DNA of 64,000 bases from an uncultured Saccharospirillaceae bacterium (GCA_947499545.1 CANMOZ010000004.1:179501-243500), one strand, 5' to 3'. Shown: positions 54,869 to 63,723, counted from the stretch's first letter. Notes: generated by a model from the letters alone, not told the origin. Program-made: numbers and translations.

Positions 54869-55310
54869 ACTTAAACGATTTTTCAAAGCAGATTTTGCTG
54901 TTTTTAGGCGTACCTCGATCCTCGTACCCTGTTATGTAATACCCGTTTTTTATGAGTAACTTCAACATATTAGGATACTGGTTCATGGACTTTACCTTTA
55001 TCCGTTTGTAACCTTTCTCTATTACCATTCTTTCTTGCGCTTCTAGTAATGATTGAGCAAGCCCTTGCCCTCTGCACCCTTCACTGACACCTCCTATCCA
55101 GCTGTAGAACACATCAGAGCTTTCTTGATAGCCGATCTTAAAGCCTGCGGGAGTACCATCTGAGCTATTCGCAACGAGACATATTGCAGACTGATCCAGA
55201 CGTGATTTTAGTACTGCCTGAGATAAGCTCGAGAATTCAGGTACAGCATTTATATAGATGACTAGCTCTTCCACCGACGCAGATTTAATAATGTATGCTT
55301 TTGATAACAT
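54867..55310 (-). CDS. GNAT-family N-acetyltransferase
   Basis: A 147-aa single-domain acetyltransferase. The acetyl-CoA loop is GGVSEGCRGQGLAQSLLEAQE (the R/Q-x-x-G-x-G/A motif as RGQGLA), preceded by the beta-strand AGFKIGYQES and followed by YKRIKVKSMNQYPNMLKLLIKNGYYITGYE. The substrate is unknown. It lies 13 bp downstream of the tyrosine recombinase gene on the same strand and may be cargo of the same element. Confidence 0.9.
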   Translation of the reverse strand: MLSKAYIIKSASVEELVIYINAVPEFSSLSQAVLKSRLDQSAICLVANSSDGTPAGFKIGYQESSDVFYSWIGGVSEGCRGQGLAQSLLEAQERMVIEKGYKRIKVKSMNQYPNMLKLLIKNGYYITGYEDRGTPKNSKICFEKSFK

Positions 55311-55323
55311 GTTACGTTACGCA

Positions 55324-56367
55324 TTAAGATGAATTGATAGTGGAGGGGAATAGGTGGTTTACAGCATTCTCCTCGAACAGATTGCCTTCTTCAATGTATT
55401 GGCGAACTGTGCCATCATGCCGCCATCCTCCTTGGCGCTTTATTGACTCAAATGATGCACCTGCCTTGGCTGCACTTGTGGATAATCCACGCCTTAAGCT
55501 ATGAGCGCTGTATTCATGAGGGTGCTCCCATAAGCAATCCTTGGCAATTTGCTTAATGAGTAGGTTAATGCTTTGGCCTTGTATGGCTTCATCATGTAAT
55601 TTTCCCCAGCGATCAACTCTTCTAAAAACAAAGCCGGTGCTGGGGCTCCCTGAGAGTGTTTGCCATTGGCGCAGCAAGGTTGTTGGGCAATAGTTTTCCT
55701 CTGGATTGGATGGAATTGCCTTGGTGATACTGCTTCCATCTTGGTCTGTTTTAGAACGCTGAAGTTTTACCAGCAGCCCTTGTGGGTGCCACTCCAGGTG
55801 TTCCCATCGTAATGCGCATAATTCCGATCGCCTAAAAGCACCAAAAAAGCCTATTGCAATCAATGCGCTGTCCCGAACCCCTTTCAAATGTCTATTACGT
55901 AAAAAGTCCAGTGCTTGATGCAGCTGGTGAGGGTGTATGGCTCTTGCCTTTTTTGTGCGAAGCCCGTGAGTTCTTCGAATGCCAGAAATAACCTTTTTGA
56001 CGCCTGGGTGCTGAGTTGGGTCGTCAAACCCTTGAGAGGTATGCCACTGACTTAGGCCCGCAAGTCTCAGGTTGAGTGTGTTTACCGAAAGCTGTGATGC
56101 AAAAGCAACTAGATAGCGTGATATTTCAGTAGGGTTGGTTGGTAGCAGTCCGCCCCAGCTAATGAAGTGCTGAATGGCTGAGCGATAAGCTTTTCGCGTA
56201 TTCTCAGCTGTACCAGCATTTATGTACTGGTTGATTGCTTTCGCTTCCTCGGGGCGAATGGCGGTAGGGGCTCCTCGAGCGACTTTTTTGTTTGAGTGGC
56301 TAGGGTTGTCAGTGCTGCTGAGGTTCTTTTCTGCAGGCTTAATCTTAGATTGGTTGTGAACTTTCAT
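55324..56367 (-). CDS. Tyrosine recombinase/integrase
   Basis: A 347-aa phage-integrase-family protein. The N-terminal SAM-like core-binding domain (about 35-135, AENTRKAYRSAIQHFISWG) is followed by the catalytic domain. Catalytic residues visible are the first arginine in GFFGAFRRSELCALRW, HSLRRGLSTSAAKAG (H-x-x-R), a histidine in GGWRHDG and the tyrosine in VRQYIEEG. About 35 basic and polar residues precede the fold. It could belong to a genomic island or act in a local site-specific system; no att site was identified. It is divergent from a kfrA-like gene. Confidence 0.93.
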   Translation of the reverse strand: MKVHNQSKIKPAEKNLSSTDNPSHSNKKVARGAPTAIRPEEAKAINQYINAGTAENTRKAYRSAIQHFISWGGLLPTNPTEISRYLVAFASQLSVNTLNLRLAGLSQWHTSQGFDDPTQHPGVKKVISGIRRTHGLRTKKARAIHPHQLHQALDFLRNRHLKGVRDSALIAIGFFGAFRRSELCALRWEHLEWHPQGLLVKLQRSKTDQDGSSITKAIPSNPEENYCPTTLLRQWQTLSGSPSTGFVFRRVDRWGKLHDEAIQGQSINLLIKQIAKDCLWEHPHEYSAHSLRRGLSTSAAKAGASFESIKRQGGWRHDGTVRQYIEEGNLFEENAVNHLFPSTINSS

Positions 56368-56706
56368 AACACCATTATGACATGATCGTTAGCGCGCAAG
56401 CACCCCCTTCTTACTTGGCAACTTGATCCAGCCATTCATTGTGATTCTTTGTTTTAGCGAACCCTACTGTTTTTTAAATCCTATATTGCAAGTGCAACAA
56501 CGTCTGATTTTGGTTGAATTACCATAAAGATAACTATGCTAAATCTAGGTGCCAAGAATGGTTTCTGATGAGTTGAATTGCGAATTGACTATTGATAATG
56601 CTTTTTATCGATAGTTATAAATTAACATTTTTGCTATTTTTATTTGTACTATAAATGATTATATTACATACTACGTAATACGTAATATTTGGAATTGAGA
56701 TAAAGC
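56368..56706. other. Divergent control region integrase / kfrA
   Basis: 339 bp, AT-rich, with no gene. It holds a 28-bp palindrome (next entry) and presumably the integrase promoter and any recombination site. No direct repeat matching an attachment core was recognised by eye. Confidence 0.5.
56661..56688. promoter_or_regulatory. Palindromic operator upstream of the kfrA-like gene
   Basis: ATATTACATACTACGTAATACGTAATAT reads as ATATTAC-TA-TACGTA-TA-GTAATAT, matching its reverse complement at 24 of 28 positions. It overlaps a weak promoter (TTGTAC 56644, CATACT 56667, 17-bp spacer) and lies 18 bp before the ATG, as expected for autorepression by KfrA. Confidence 0.65.
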
Positions 56707-57753
56707 ATGGGAAGAGCTGGAGTTACCTACGAAGACGTCAGCAGAGCGGCAAGCACGTTAGCGGCTGAAGGGCAAAACCCAACGGTTGATGGTGTAAGAG
56801 CAGAGCTTGGAACGGGAAGTAAAAGTACAATTGCCCCGCTTCTAAAGCGCTGGAAGCTTGAGCAGCAGGGTGTCGTTGCAACTGCAACCAAGATGGGTAT
56901 GCCAGAAGGATTAACAGCGGCAGTTAATGATCTTTACGTGCGCCTTCAGCAAGAAGCCACTTCCAGGATAGAGGAGATAAAAGAGCGGTTTGAGGAAGAC
57001 TTAGATCGCGCCAAAAAGGACCAGCTTCGATTGGATGAAAAAAACCAAGAGATGGAGAAGCTGTACCTGGATGCCCAGTCTCGGAACAACCAAATGCAAA
57101 ACCAGCTGGATGAGATAAAGGAGCAGTTGGCGTCCACTCAGGAGGAGAATCGGGCACTAAGATCCAAGCTGGATACAACCGAGCAGTGGCTGAGCGAGAA
57201 GCAAGATGAACTAAAAGAACAGAGATCGGTTGTTAGAAGGGCCCAGGAAAACTTTTCTCACTATCAAGGTAAGGTCCAGGAGCAAAGGGAGCAGGAGCGA
57301 CTTAAGTATGATTCTGAGGTTGCCAGAGTTAGGGCAACCATGCACGAGATACAATCCGAGTTACAACAAATACAGAATGAAAATCAAACGCTTTCAGATC
57401 AAATAGAGAGCCTGCGCCAAGGTAATGAGCTACTTAAGCATCAGCTAACAGAAAAAGACTATGAAGTTGAGAAGCACAGCGTGCATTTGAATGACATGAA
57501 ATCAGCCAACAAGCAACTCGAAGGGCAGCTATTTGTCGTTCGGCAACAGGCTGAAGACAGCTCAAAAGAGCTTAAAGCAGAAAGGGATAGTAGAGCGTTA
57601 CTGGATCGCAAGCTCGCAATCAGTGAGCATCAAACCTCCACACTGATAACAGAAAATAAGCGTGTAAAAGAAAGTTTAGAAAAACTCGAAGCTGAACGAA
57701 TCAAGCTTCTTAATCGCTTGGCTGGGAAAAAGGACGATACAGACGAACGCTAA
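56707..57753 (+). CDS. KfrA-like DNA-binding coiled-coil protein
   Basis: A 348-aa protein with an N-terminal KfrA_N-type helix-turn-helix (about 1-60, MGRAGVTYEDVSRAASTLAA ... NPTVDGVRAELGTGSKSTIA) and a very long alpha-helical coiled coil (about 80-345) rich in Q, E and K heptads. Plasmid KfrA proteins repress their own gene through an operator palindrome and aid plasmid segregation by forming filament-like scaffolds. Here it lies beside an integrase, suggesting a plasmid- or island-derived module. GAGATAAAG serves as a ribosome-binding site. Confidence 0.9.
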   Translation: MGRAGVTYEDVSRAASTLAAEGQNPTVDGVRAELGTGSKSTIAPLLKRWKLEQQGVVATATKMGMPEGLTAAVNDLYVRLQQEATSRIEEIKERFEEDLDRAKKDQLRLDEKNQEMEKLYLDAQSRNNQMQNQLDEIKEQLASTQEENRALRSKLDTTEQWLSEKQDELKEQRSVVRRAQENFSHYQGKVQEQREQERLKYDSEVARVRATMHEIQSELQQIQNENQTLSDQIESLRQGNELLKHQLTEKDYEVEKHSVHLNDMKSANKQLEGQLFVVRQQAEDSSKELKAERDSRALLDRKLAISEHQTSTLITENKRVKESLEKLEAERIKLLNRLAGKKDDTDER

Positions 57754-57971
57754 TTCGTTTAATTTGCTTCCTATACTACGTACAACAATATATTTACGGT
57801 TACAGGGTATCTAAGAAGACAGTACAAATTAACCCCGCTTTGCGTATGGGCATCATCAAGTCATGAGCGTTAATGCTTGCCTGACAAATCATTGCACTTG
57901 AAACAAAAATGAAGCCCATGCCTCCCTATACTTCAAAGCGCAATCTTACAAACATCAGAGGGGAAATAAGT

Positions 57972-58931
57972 ATGTCGTATTCAAGGATACTGATCGCAGC
58001 ACTTGGAAGCAGCTTGCTTGGGATTCAGCTACATGCTGCGACTTTAGCTGGCTTTCGTTTACACGACGATCTATACGTCTGCATTAATCAACGTTGCGAG
58101 CAAATAGACGGTGATGGAGGGTCTGGCGGGGCTGGTGAGGTATTTTATACATCGAAAGCCATATCCGCCGCATGGAACTCGAGTGGATCTAGCGCTCTTT
58201 TGTGTACGGCAAAGTATGAGTGCCGCATACGGTCTGAAAATACCACAGGCAGTCATTGGACAAGCGGCTGGTTCTCTTTGCATGGCCTACCAAACTGGGA
58301 AAATGGGCCACTGGGTGGAGCGGTTGATCCTGATTTAACAGCCGCCTGGAATACAGGGAAATACAATTACAACAACTCGCTCATCGTGCAAAAGGATGTG
58401 TTCTGGGTTTGGAATGGAGATCATTTTACCGGGCCTACGAGATTTGATCAGCACCCTAGCTTTCAAGCTGCGGGAGTTACCGAAGTGTATGGTGCTTACA
58501 ATGACGGTTACACCAAGTATTGGGATGCTGTGTATTTACATATCAAACCATTTCCAAGAAGTGACATCGTTATCTGGAATAATCAAAAGGAAACCGGTGC
58601 GTGGTGGGTGGATGAGTGTAACCCCGCTTGCTCTCTCATGGGGATTGGCACTGATTATATGATTGGGCCAACGCGAGTCTCGTTTGATCAAAAAGTACTT
58701 TATCGCAGAACGGACCGTAAAAGTTTAAGCATTGATGCGCGCCAAGTTTGTTATTATAACGGTCAATTCAAAACAATGCGTCAAGGTTTAAACTTTAACT
58801 TCTCGTATGGTGATGCCATATTTACTCCTTACTATTACCCAAGCTGTGGAGGTATTTTTCCGCCAACGGAGGCCATTCATAGCATGCATTTCCCTGATGG
58901 TACTTTTAGTACATATTGGGACTGGATGTAA
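57972..58931 (+). CDS. Secreted protein of unknown function
   Basis: A 319-aa exported protein from ATG 57972, preferred because AGAGGGG precedes it and it starts the signal peptide (SRILIAALGSSLLGIQLHAA). The frame is open 21 codons further upstream. The mature part is rich in W, Y, N and G and has repeated elements (SAAWNSSG / TAAWNTGKYN; DVFWVWNGDHFTG; DIVIWNNQKETGAWW), suggesting a beta-propeller or lectin-like fold. It has about eight cysteines. I do not recognise a family; a distant resemblance to hemopexin-type repeats is too weak to call. Confidence 0.75.
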   Translation: MSYSRILIAALGSSLLGIQLHAATLAGFRLHDDLYVCINQRCEQIDGDGGSGGAGEVFYTSKAISAAWNSSGSSALLCTAKYECRIRSENTTGSHWTSGWFSLHGLPNWENGPLGGAVDPDLTAAWNTGKYNYNNSLIVQKDVFWVWNGDHFTGPTRFDQHPSFQAAGVTEVYGAYNDGYTKYWDAVYLHIKPFPRSDIVIWNNQKETGAWWVDECNPACSLMGIGTDYMIGPTRVSFDQKVLYRRTDRKSLSIDARQVCYYNGQFKTMRQGLNFNFSYGDAIFTPYYYPSCGGIFPPTEAIHSMHFPDGTFSTYWDWM

Positions 58932-58940
58932 TTTTTTCAT

Positions 58941-58970
58941 GGCAGCGGTTTAATTTCCGCTGCCTTCTTA
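58941..58970 (+). terminator. Intrinsic terminator
   Basis: GGCAGCGG (58941-58948) pairs perfectly with CCGCTGCC (58957-58964), followed by TTCTTA. The T run is short. Confidence 0.6.
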
Positions 58971-59060
58971 AGTCAGCTAAAACAATAAAATCCCAACAAC
59001 ATCACACTTAGCAATATTCTTTTACCCTACAATGAATTTTTCTCTCATCTCGGGGTTAAC

Positions 59061-60083
59061 ATGAATAAAAAAGTGAATTTATTATGCTGCGTGGCTTCCG
59101 CTGTTCTTGGAACAATGGTGCAAACTCAAGTTTATGCTCAAGGAAAAATTGTTGGTATTATTAGCGTTGATTGGGAAGGCTTAGATGAAAATACGCATAA
59201 ATCCTATGAATTAAAGCAAGAAAATGTCAATATTCAAAGAATGATAAAGTTCAGGAATGACCATCCAAATATAGGGCTGCTCCAATTTTTAAACGCTGCC
59301 TATTATACTAAAGAAGGTGCTGATCATAGCGCTATTACTCATTTAATTCAGTCGGTCTTGCGAGACAATGACGAGCACGGTTTACATGTTCATGGCTGGA
59401 AATCTCTGGTTGAAGCCAGCGGAGTAACCTTTAGAACTGGGCCTCAAATGCATACAAACGACCCCGTTGATCTTGAAAAATGTACTCCCCCAAAAGATTG
59501 TGGACTTGCCGTAAACATAAGTGCTTATTCGAAAGAAGAAATTAAAAGCATCATAGAATTTAGTAAAAATACTCTTGTCACCCAAGGGTTTTCAGAGCCT
59601 ACTTCTTTTAGAGCTGGAGGCTGGTTATTGGGGTCTCAAATTGTATCTGCTTTATCTGAAACAGGTTTTACTGTTGATTCTTCAGCAGTGCCACCAGAAT
59701 TAATGGATGAAACAAGTCGAGAGCGGTATGCAAATTTATTCGAATGGCTGCAGCATAAATGGAGTAATATAGATACTGTTTCTCAGCCATATATCATTTC
59801 ACAAGAAGGGGAATCAAGGATTACAGAGATTCCAGATAATGCAATTCTGGCAGATTACATTTCCGCATCAGGAATGTTCAATATATTCAAACAAAATGCA
59901 AGGCATTTTAATCAGCATCCAGAGCGAAATGTCTATTTTTCTATAGGCTTTCATCAAGAGTCAGCCAATGTGTATTTAGATCGAGTAGATGAAGCAATTG
60001 AATTAATTGAGCAATACGCAAAAGATCATAATATACCATTCGAATGGGCTCGGCTCCCCGTTTCAAATTATTTTTCGGAATAA
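59061..60083 (+). CDS. Secreted polysaccharide-deacetylase-like protein
   Basis: A 340-aa exported protein (signal peptide about 1-26, QTQVYAQG). The NodB-like carbohydrate-esterase-4 layout is suggested by SVDWEG (catalytic/metal aspartate), HGLHVHGW (metal histidines H-x-H) and TSFRAGGWLLG (the R-A-G-G block), with a C-terminal SIGFHQESANVYL histidine. Some motifs differ from classic chitin/peptidoglycan deacetylases, so the activity may differ. The start ATG has GGGG upstream. Its function is likely extracellular or periplasmic glycan modification; this is inference. Confidence 0.75.
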   Translation: MNKKVNLLCCVASAVLGTMVQTQVYAQGKIVGIISVDWEGLDENTHKSYELKQENVNIQRMIKFRNDHPNIGLLQFLNAAYYTKEGADHSAITHLIQSVLRDNDEHGLHVHGWKSLVEASGVTFRTGPQMHTNDPVDLEKCTPPKDCGLAVNISAYSKEEIKSIIEFSKNTLVTQGFSEPTSFRAGGWLLGSQIVSALSETGFTVDSSAVPPELMDETSRERYANLFEWLQHKWSNIDTVSQPYIISQEGESRITEIPDNAILADYISASGMFNIFKQNARHFNQHPERNVYFSIGFHQESANVYLDRVDEAIELIEQYAKDHNIPFEWARLPVSNYFSE

Positions 60084-60129
60084 AAATAGGTTCATTTTAA
60101 AGTCGAAAATCAGTCCTTATCTATACATT

Positions 60130-60159
60130 AGCACTGCTTCAGTAAGATGCAGCAGTGCT
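60130..60159. terminator. Hairpin between convergent genes
   Basis: AGCACTGC (60130-60137) and GCAGTGCT (60152-60159) form an eight-pair stem between the deacetylase-like and unknown minus-strand genes. No T run follows. Confidence 0.4.
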
Positions 60160-60167
60160 TGGTATGT

Positions 60168-60740
60168 TTATACGTTCCTGGTAGGGCGCTTCCCTATCTT
60201 TATAAGACTTCCAACCCAATATTTGCTCAATATGATGAGTAATAGCTTTGCCATATGCCTTTTTGTTCCAAAATACATGCAGCACCAGGGCGCATGGCCA
60301 ATAGGCCCTTCGTAAAGGACATTAGGAAATATAAGTCTTTGTAGTTTTACTACCTTTGGTTCTGTTGAAGCACCTAGCATATAACGCTTCCCCAGCGAGA
60401 TGTAATCGTAATAAATAGTAAGGTAAACCCATCCACGTTGAAAGGAATTGATCTCTTTTGTCATCCAGATACAACACCCTTCCACCATGTCACTTTCTGT
60501 AGGGATTGAGTTGTGCAACGCGGCGTCTATTGGAATGTCTGAGATATAGCGATGCGGTCTATTTGCATTTAGAACATAGCCACCTATTAGATTTTCTTGC
60601 TTACTATAGATGCCTCGTACAACCGAAGCCCTTTCTAAAAAATCAATACTGACATCATTGCCTGAATTCTCATGGTATTTTTTCATGAATTGGATCAATT
60701 GACTCTTGCTTTTAATTTTTTCAATTGAAAGAAATTTCAT
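60168..60740 (-). CDS. Unknown protein cotranscribed with a flavoprotein
   Basis: A 190-aa probably cytoplasmic protein with no signal peptide. The alternation of YSKQENLIGGYVLNANRP, GCCIWMTKEI and YLTIYYDYISLGKRYMLGAS resembles an acyltransferase (GNAT or autoinducer-synthase-like) sheet, but no acyl-CoA motif is clear and I do not assign it. Its start lies 9 bp after the VAO-type flavoprotein gene stop, so the two form an operon and probably act in one pathway. Confidence 0.65.
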   Translation of the reverse strand: MKFLSIEKIKSKSQLIQFMKKYHENSGNDVSIDFLERASVVRGIYSKQENLIGGYVLNANRPHRYISDIPIDAALHNSIPTESDMVEGCCIWMTKEINSFQRGWVYLTIYYDYISLGKRYMLGASTEPKVVKLQRLIFPNVLYEGPIGHAPWCCMYFGTKRHMAKLLLIILSKYWVGSLIKIGKRPTRNV

Positions 60741-60749
60741 ACTCGTTCC

Positions 60750-62393
60750 CTAGCTCTCATAACGACCAGGCGCAATAATATTGTTTGGATCAAAAGCCTG
60801 CTTGATTTTCTTTCTAAATATAAGAGCATCTTTTTCAATGGATTCTCGTATTGGCATTTCATCTACAGACCTTCTATAGGGTACCCAACCCTTTTGAAGA
60901 TAAATCTTCCTAAGTTTCTTGACGGTAGCACATGCTCTTTCAATTTCATCAGCATTGGTCGTATCATAGTATACGCTGATCACTGCCTGGCACAGGCTAG
61001 AAGTCACAGCCGTTAAGGTGACAGCTAATTCAAAACCAGATCTGTTGAGTTCTTTTTCTGTGATATCTAAACACATACCCACATCACTGCCAATCAAAGG
61101 AAGGGTCGGTGCCAACCAATAAAAACCACAGCCGTTAGTAATGGGGTCTTGCATCAAATTGGGCTTTTTTTTATTTCGCCAATAACAGCCTTTAAGAGCA
61201 ACATAATCTGGATTACCTTCAAAAATACCCATTGCATTTTTGATTTCTTCAGTTCTCTTGTGAATTGAAGAGATATTTGGAATCCACCTTGTATAAGTAG
61301 ATAGAAATTTTGAAACAGACAAAGCCTTTTCGAAGCAGTGGTAAGGGATAATGTAAACTTTCGCAATATGCTTTAGTTTGTTTTTTACTCTTTTTGCCTT
61401 TGCTTTGGCAACAGATGAACATCCGAAAATACTGAATGTAGCCATCCATGGTGAAATATTAAACTGCTTTATAAGTGAGCTTACATCTTCATTTGACGCT
61501 GTTTTTTTCGGATTCCAGCTTTCGAAATCAAACTGTGTATACATTCCCAACATGCGATAATGATTGGCGATATGAGGCAATGCATCAACTGTTCCTTCCG
61601 ATTTCAATTCCCGCATAATATCAATATAGCTGCGGATAGAAGACTTCGCCGATAGCTTAACAATACAACGCAAGCTTGCTTCAGGACGCCTAACCAATTC
61701 GTACCTTACTTTGGTTACAACGCCTAAGTTGTTCTGCGTAAAAATTTCATGGACACCTGCACTCAAGCCCGAGCGGCCAATATGCTTTTTTGAGCTTGAG
61801 AAAGAATATAACTCACCATTTGACGCAATAAATTCAGTAACGCTAAAATGTCGTGAACGATACCCTAATGGTGAATGTCCAAATCCTCTTTCAAGGATAT
61901 TGCCAATAATACTTGTATTAGGCCCTGCTCCTGTGCAATCGATCATCCAATTTGAGTTTCTTAAATATTCGGACAGTTGCCCTTGAGTGACACCAGGTTC
62001 AATTTCTACTGAACCGAGTTCATTATCAAAATCCAGAATGCGATTCATTTTACGCATATCTAAAATAAAGCTGTTTTCTTTAGGTGGGCAGCTCCTTCCA
62101 TAACCCCAATTGTTACCGCATGAGACTGGGTAGATTGTAGCATTTAATTGGCTGGCAACTGAGATAATATTTTGCACTTCATTGCTATCTTTAGGATATA
62201 TAACTCCCAATACTTTATTTGAATGATTGCCCAGTCCACTCACTCCTTTATCCTTTAGTAACTGATCATGTGCAACCAGCTCTATGTCTGGCAAATGATC
62301 AGAAAAATAAACCGAGAATTTTTTTTGTATAGCTACAGGCATCAGCCTATCCTCATCAATTGCTGGCATTGGTTCTATGTTGTCGATTACCAC
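60750..62393 (-). CDS. VAO/4-cresol-dehydrogenase-type FAD-binding oxidoreductase
   Basis: A 547-aa flavoprotein of the PCMH/VAO family. The N-terminal FAD-binding domain (about 60-240) contains GVIYPKDSNEVQNIISVA, YPVSCGNNWGYG (pyrophosphate loop) and GSVEIEPGVTQGQLSEYL, and then GAGPNTSIIGNILERGFGHSPLG. The C-terminal cap and FAD-oxidase C region ends in FDPNNIIAPGRYES. The pattern is close to 4-cresol dehydrogenase and vanillyl-alcohol oxidase; covalent flavin attachment cannot be judged. There is no signal peptide and no cytochrome subunit. The substrate is probably a phenolic or an alcohol. It is first in a two-gene operon. Confidence 0.88.
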   Translation of the reverse strand: MVIDNIEPMPAIDEDRLMPVAIQKKFSVYFSDHLPDIELVAHDQLLKDKGVSGLGNHSNKVLGVIYPKDSNEVQNIISVASQLNATIYPVSCGNNWGYGRSCPPKENSFILDMRKMNRILDFDNELGSVEIEPGVTQGQLSEYLRNSNWMIDCTGAGPNTSIIGNILERGFGHSPLGYRSRHFSVTEFIASNGELYSFSSSKKHIGRSGLSAGVHEIFTQNNLGVVTKVRYELVRRPEASLRCIVKLSAKSSIRSYIDIMRELKSEGTVDALPHIANHYRMLGMYTQFDFESWNPKKTASNEDVSSLIKQFNISPWMATFSIFGCSSVAKAKAKRVKNKLKHIAKVYIIPYHCFEKALSVSKFLSTYTRWIPNISSIHKRTEEIKNAMGIFEGNPDYVALKGCYWRNKKKPNLMQDPITNGCGFYWLAPTLPLIGSDVGMCLDITEKELNRSGFELAVTLTAVTSSLCQAVISVYYDTTNADEIERACATVKKLRKIYLQKGWVPYRRSVDEMPIRESIEKDALIFRKKIKQAFDPNNIIAPGRYES

Positions 62394-62916
62394 TTTTCTA
62401 ACTTTTAGTATTATGAAAAAAACTCTTTTGAGAATACTTGAAGCAAGAAAAACTTGTAAAGAATTACAGCCTTTTTGTTAACTGATACATAAGTCACTGC
62501 GTGGTAGGTTTTACAATAAAACCATATAAAACATATTTTTCTGTCTGGGCAGAACAAATCAGTGCCAGCTTGATGCAAAACAGTGTTTAATTCGAATTGA
62601 ATAATCTTTGCTGTAGGGATTTTGTTTTCAAGGCGGTTGTCCTACCGAAAAAAATACATAAATATCACGCATTGTAGGCGTTTCCGGACTATCACCTTTT
62701 ATTCTGTAGAAACTCTAAAAGCTAGAGCAGGATAGGGTAGTCCGATATGCGAACCTGATCGCATAATAGATAAAATGACGTATTTAGACGCTGCACTTGA
62801 TGCAGCTTTTGATGAGAATAGCTAGATATAAATATAATCCACTTTAGGTAATTCTATACCGCATTCAAACTCAATTGTTAGAATGCGGCAAAATAACACT
62901 ATCAGAGAACTGAACG
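62394..62916. other. 523-bp intergenic region with three inverted repeats
   Basis: No gene was found. Three inverted repeats lie in the last 180 bp: TATGCGA/TCGCATA (62746-62765), GCTGCA/TGCAGC followed by TTTT (62790-62810, terminator-like) and CCGCATTC/GAATGCGG (62859-62888). The last is 28 bp before the three-repeat secreted gene and may be its operator. The first 300 bp should include the flavoprotein promoter; nothing else was recognised. Confidence 0.5.
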
Positions 62917-63675
62917 ATGAAAAGACTAAAAAAAATTGGAATTGGGGCAGCTCTTACGATGATGGCTTTGCAAAGTAATGCAGCCGTCAATACAAGTTTT
63001 GAACTTATGCCCTACGGGTTTAACAAGTGTGATGTGGAGTGGGGGTCACTCCAGAAAAATATTTCGAAAGAAGAGATCGAAGCTTTAGCTATTGACGCTC
63101 ACGCGGTTGGATATACTTATCACCCCAGCTTGAAATATGGGCAGGTTATGAAAGGCTTTTTCCCTTCCGGCTGTCAATCTCCTAGTAATGAATCCTGGCC
63201 ACTTTATTTACTTCAAACACAAGCTTACGAGCAGCAAGACTTTGGCTATAACCGCTGCGAAGTTGAGTGGGGTAAACTTTATAGAAGCACGACAGAAGAA
63301 GAGATGATTGCTCGAGCAGAAGCAGCAGATGCAGAAGGGTTTACGTATCACCCAGGGCTAGCATACGGCAAATTAATGGTTGGATCTTACCCTGAAGGCT
63401 GTGAATCTCCAACCAATGAATCTTGGCCGCTGTTTTTGAACAAAAAGCGTGTTTACAAGCAAATGTCGTATGGTTTCAATGGCTGTGATGTCTCCTGGGG
63501 AAATCTGAAAAGGCGCATTAATGGCCATGATATGGTGATGGCTGCTGCCGAAGCTGGCTCAAAAGGTTTCACCTTTCATTCGGGATTGAGCTACGGGAAA
63601 GTTTTAGAGGGAGACTACCCGACAGAATGCCAATCTCCGGCAAACCAATCCTGGCCTCTTTTCTTAGCCGATTGA
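62917..63675 (+). CDS. Secreted protein of three 76-residue repeats
   Basis: A 252-aa exported protein: signal peptide about 1-23 (MMALQSNAAV), then three consecutive repeats at residues 33-108, 109-184 and 185-252, with exactly 76-residue spacing (the last is shorter). Each unit reads [YF]G[FY]Nx-C-[DE]V-x-WG-x-L ... GFTYHPxLxYGxxxxGxxPxxC-x-SPxNxSWPL. The two cysteines, at unit positions 6 and 54, are kept in all three and probably form one disulfide per unit. I know no named family for this unit. The ATG is 28 bp after an inverted repeat. Confidence 0.85.
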   Translation: MKRLKKIGIGAALTMMALQSNAAVNTSFELMPYGFNKCDVEWGSLQKNISKEEIEALAIDAHAVGYTYHPSLKYGQVMKGFFPSGCQSPSNESWPLYLLQTQAYEQQDFGYNRCEVEWGKLYRSTTEEEMIARAEAADAEGFTYHPGLAYGKLMVGSYPEGCESPTNESWPLFLNKKRVYKQMSYGFNGCDVSWGNLKRRINGHDMVMAAAEAGSKGFTFHSGLSYGKVLEGDYPTECQSPANQSWPLFLAD

Positions 63676-63692
63676 TCAAGCAGGCTTATTTT

Positions 63693-63723
63693 TCCGCCCA
63701 TAGGCACTGGCTTTTTGGGCGGA
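63693..63723. repeat. Hairpin after the three-repeat gene
   Basis: TCCGCCCA (63693-63700) and TGGGCGGA (63716-63723) form an eight-pair stem. It may help end transcription, but no T run follows on the plus strand. Confidence 0.4.

Noticed and set aside
57972-58931. Hemopexin-like repeats in the secreted protein
   Set aside because: Only isolated WNGD-type similarities; the conserved repeat pattern is not maintained.
62774-62824. 16-codon ORF MTYLDAALDAAFDENS in the 523-bp gap
   Set aside because: No SD, and it overlaps a terminator-like hairpin; too short to support by sequence alone.
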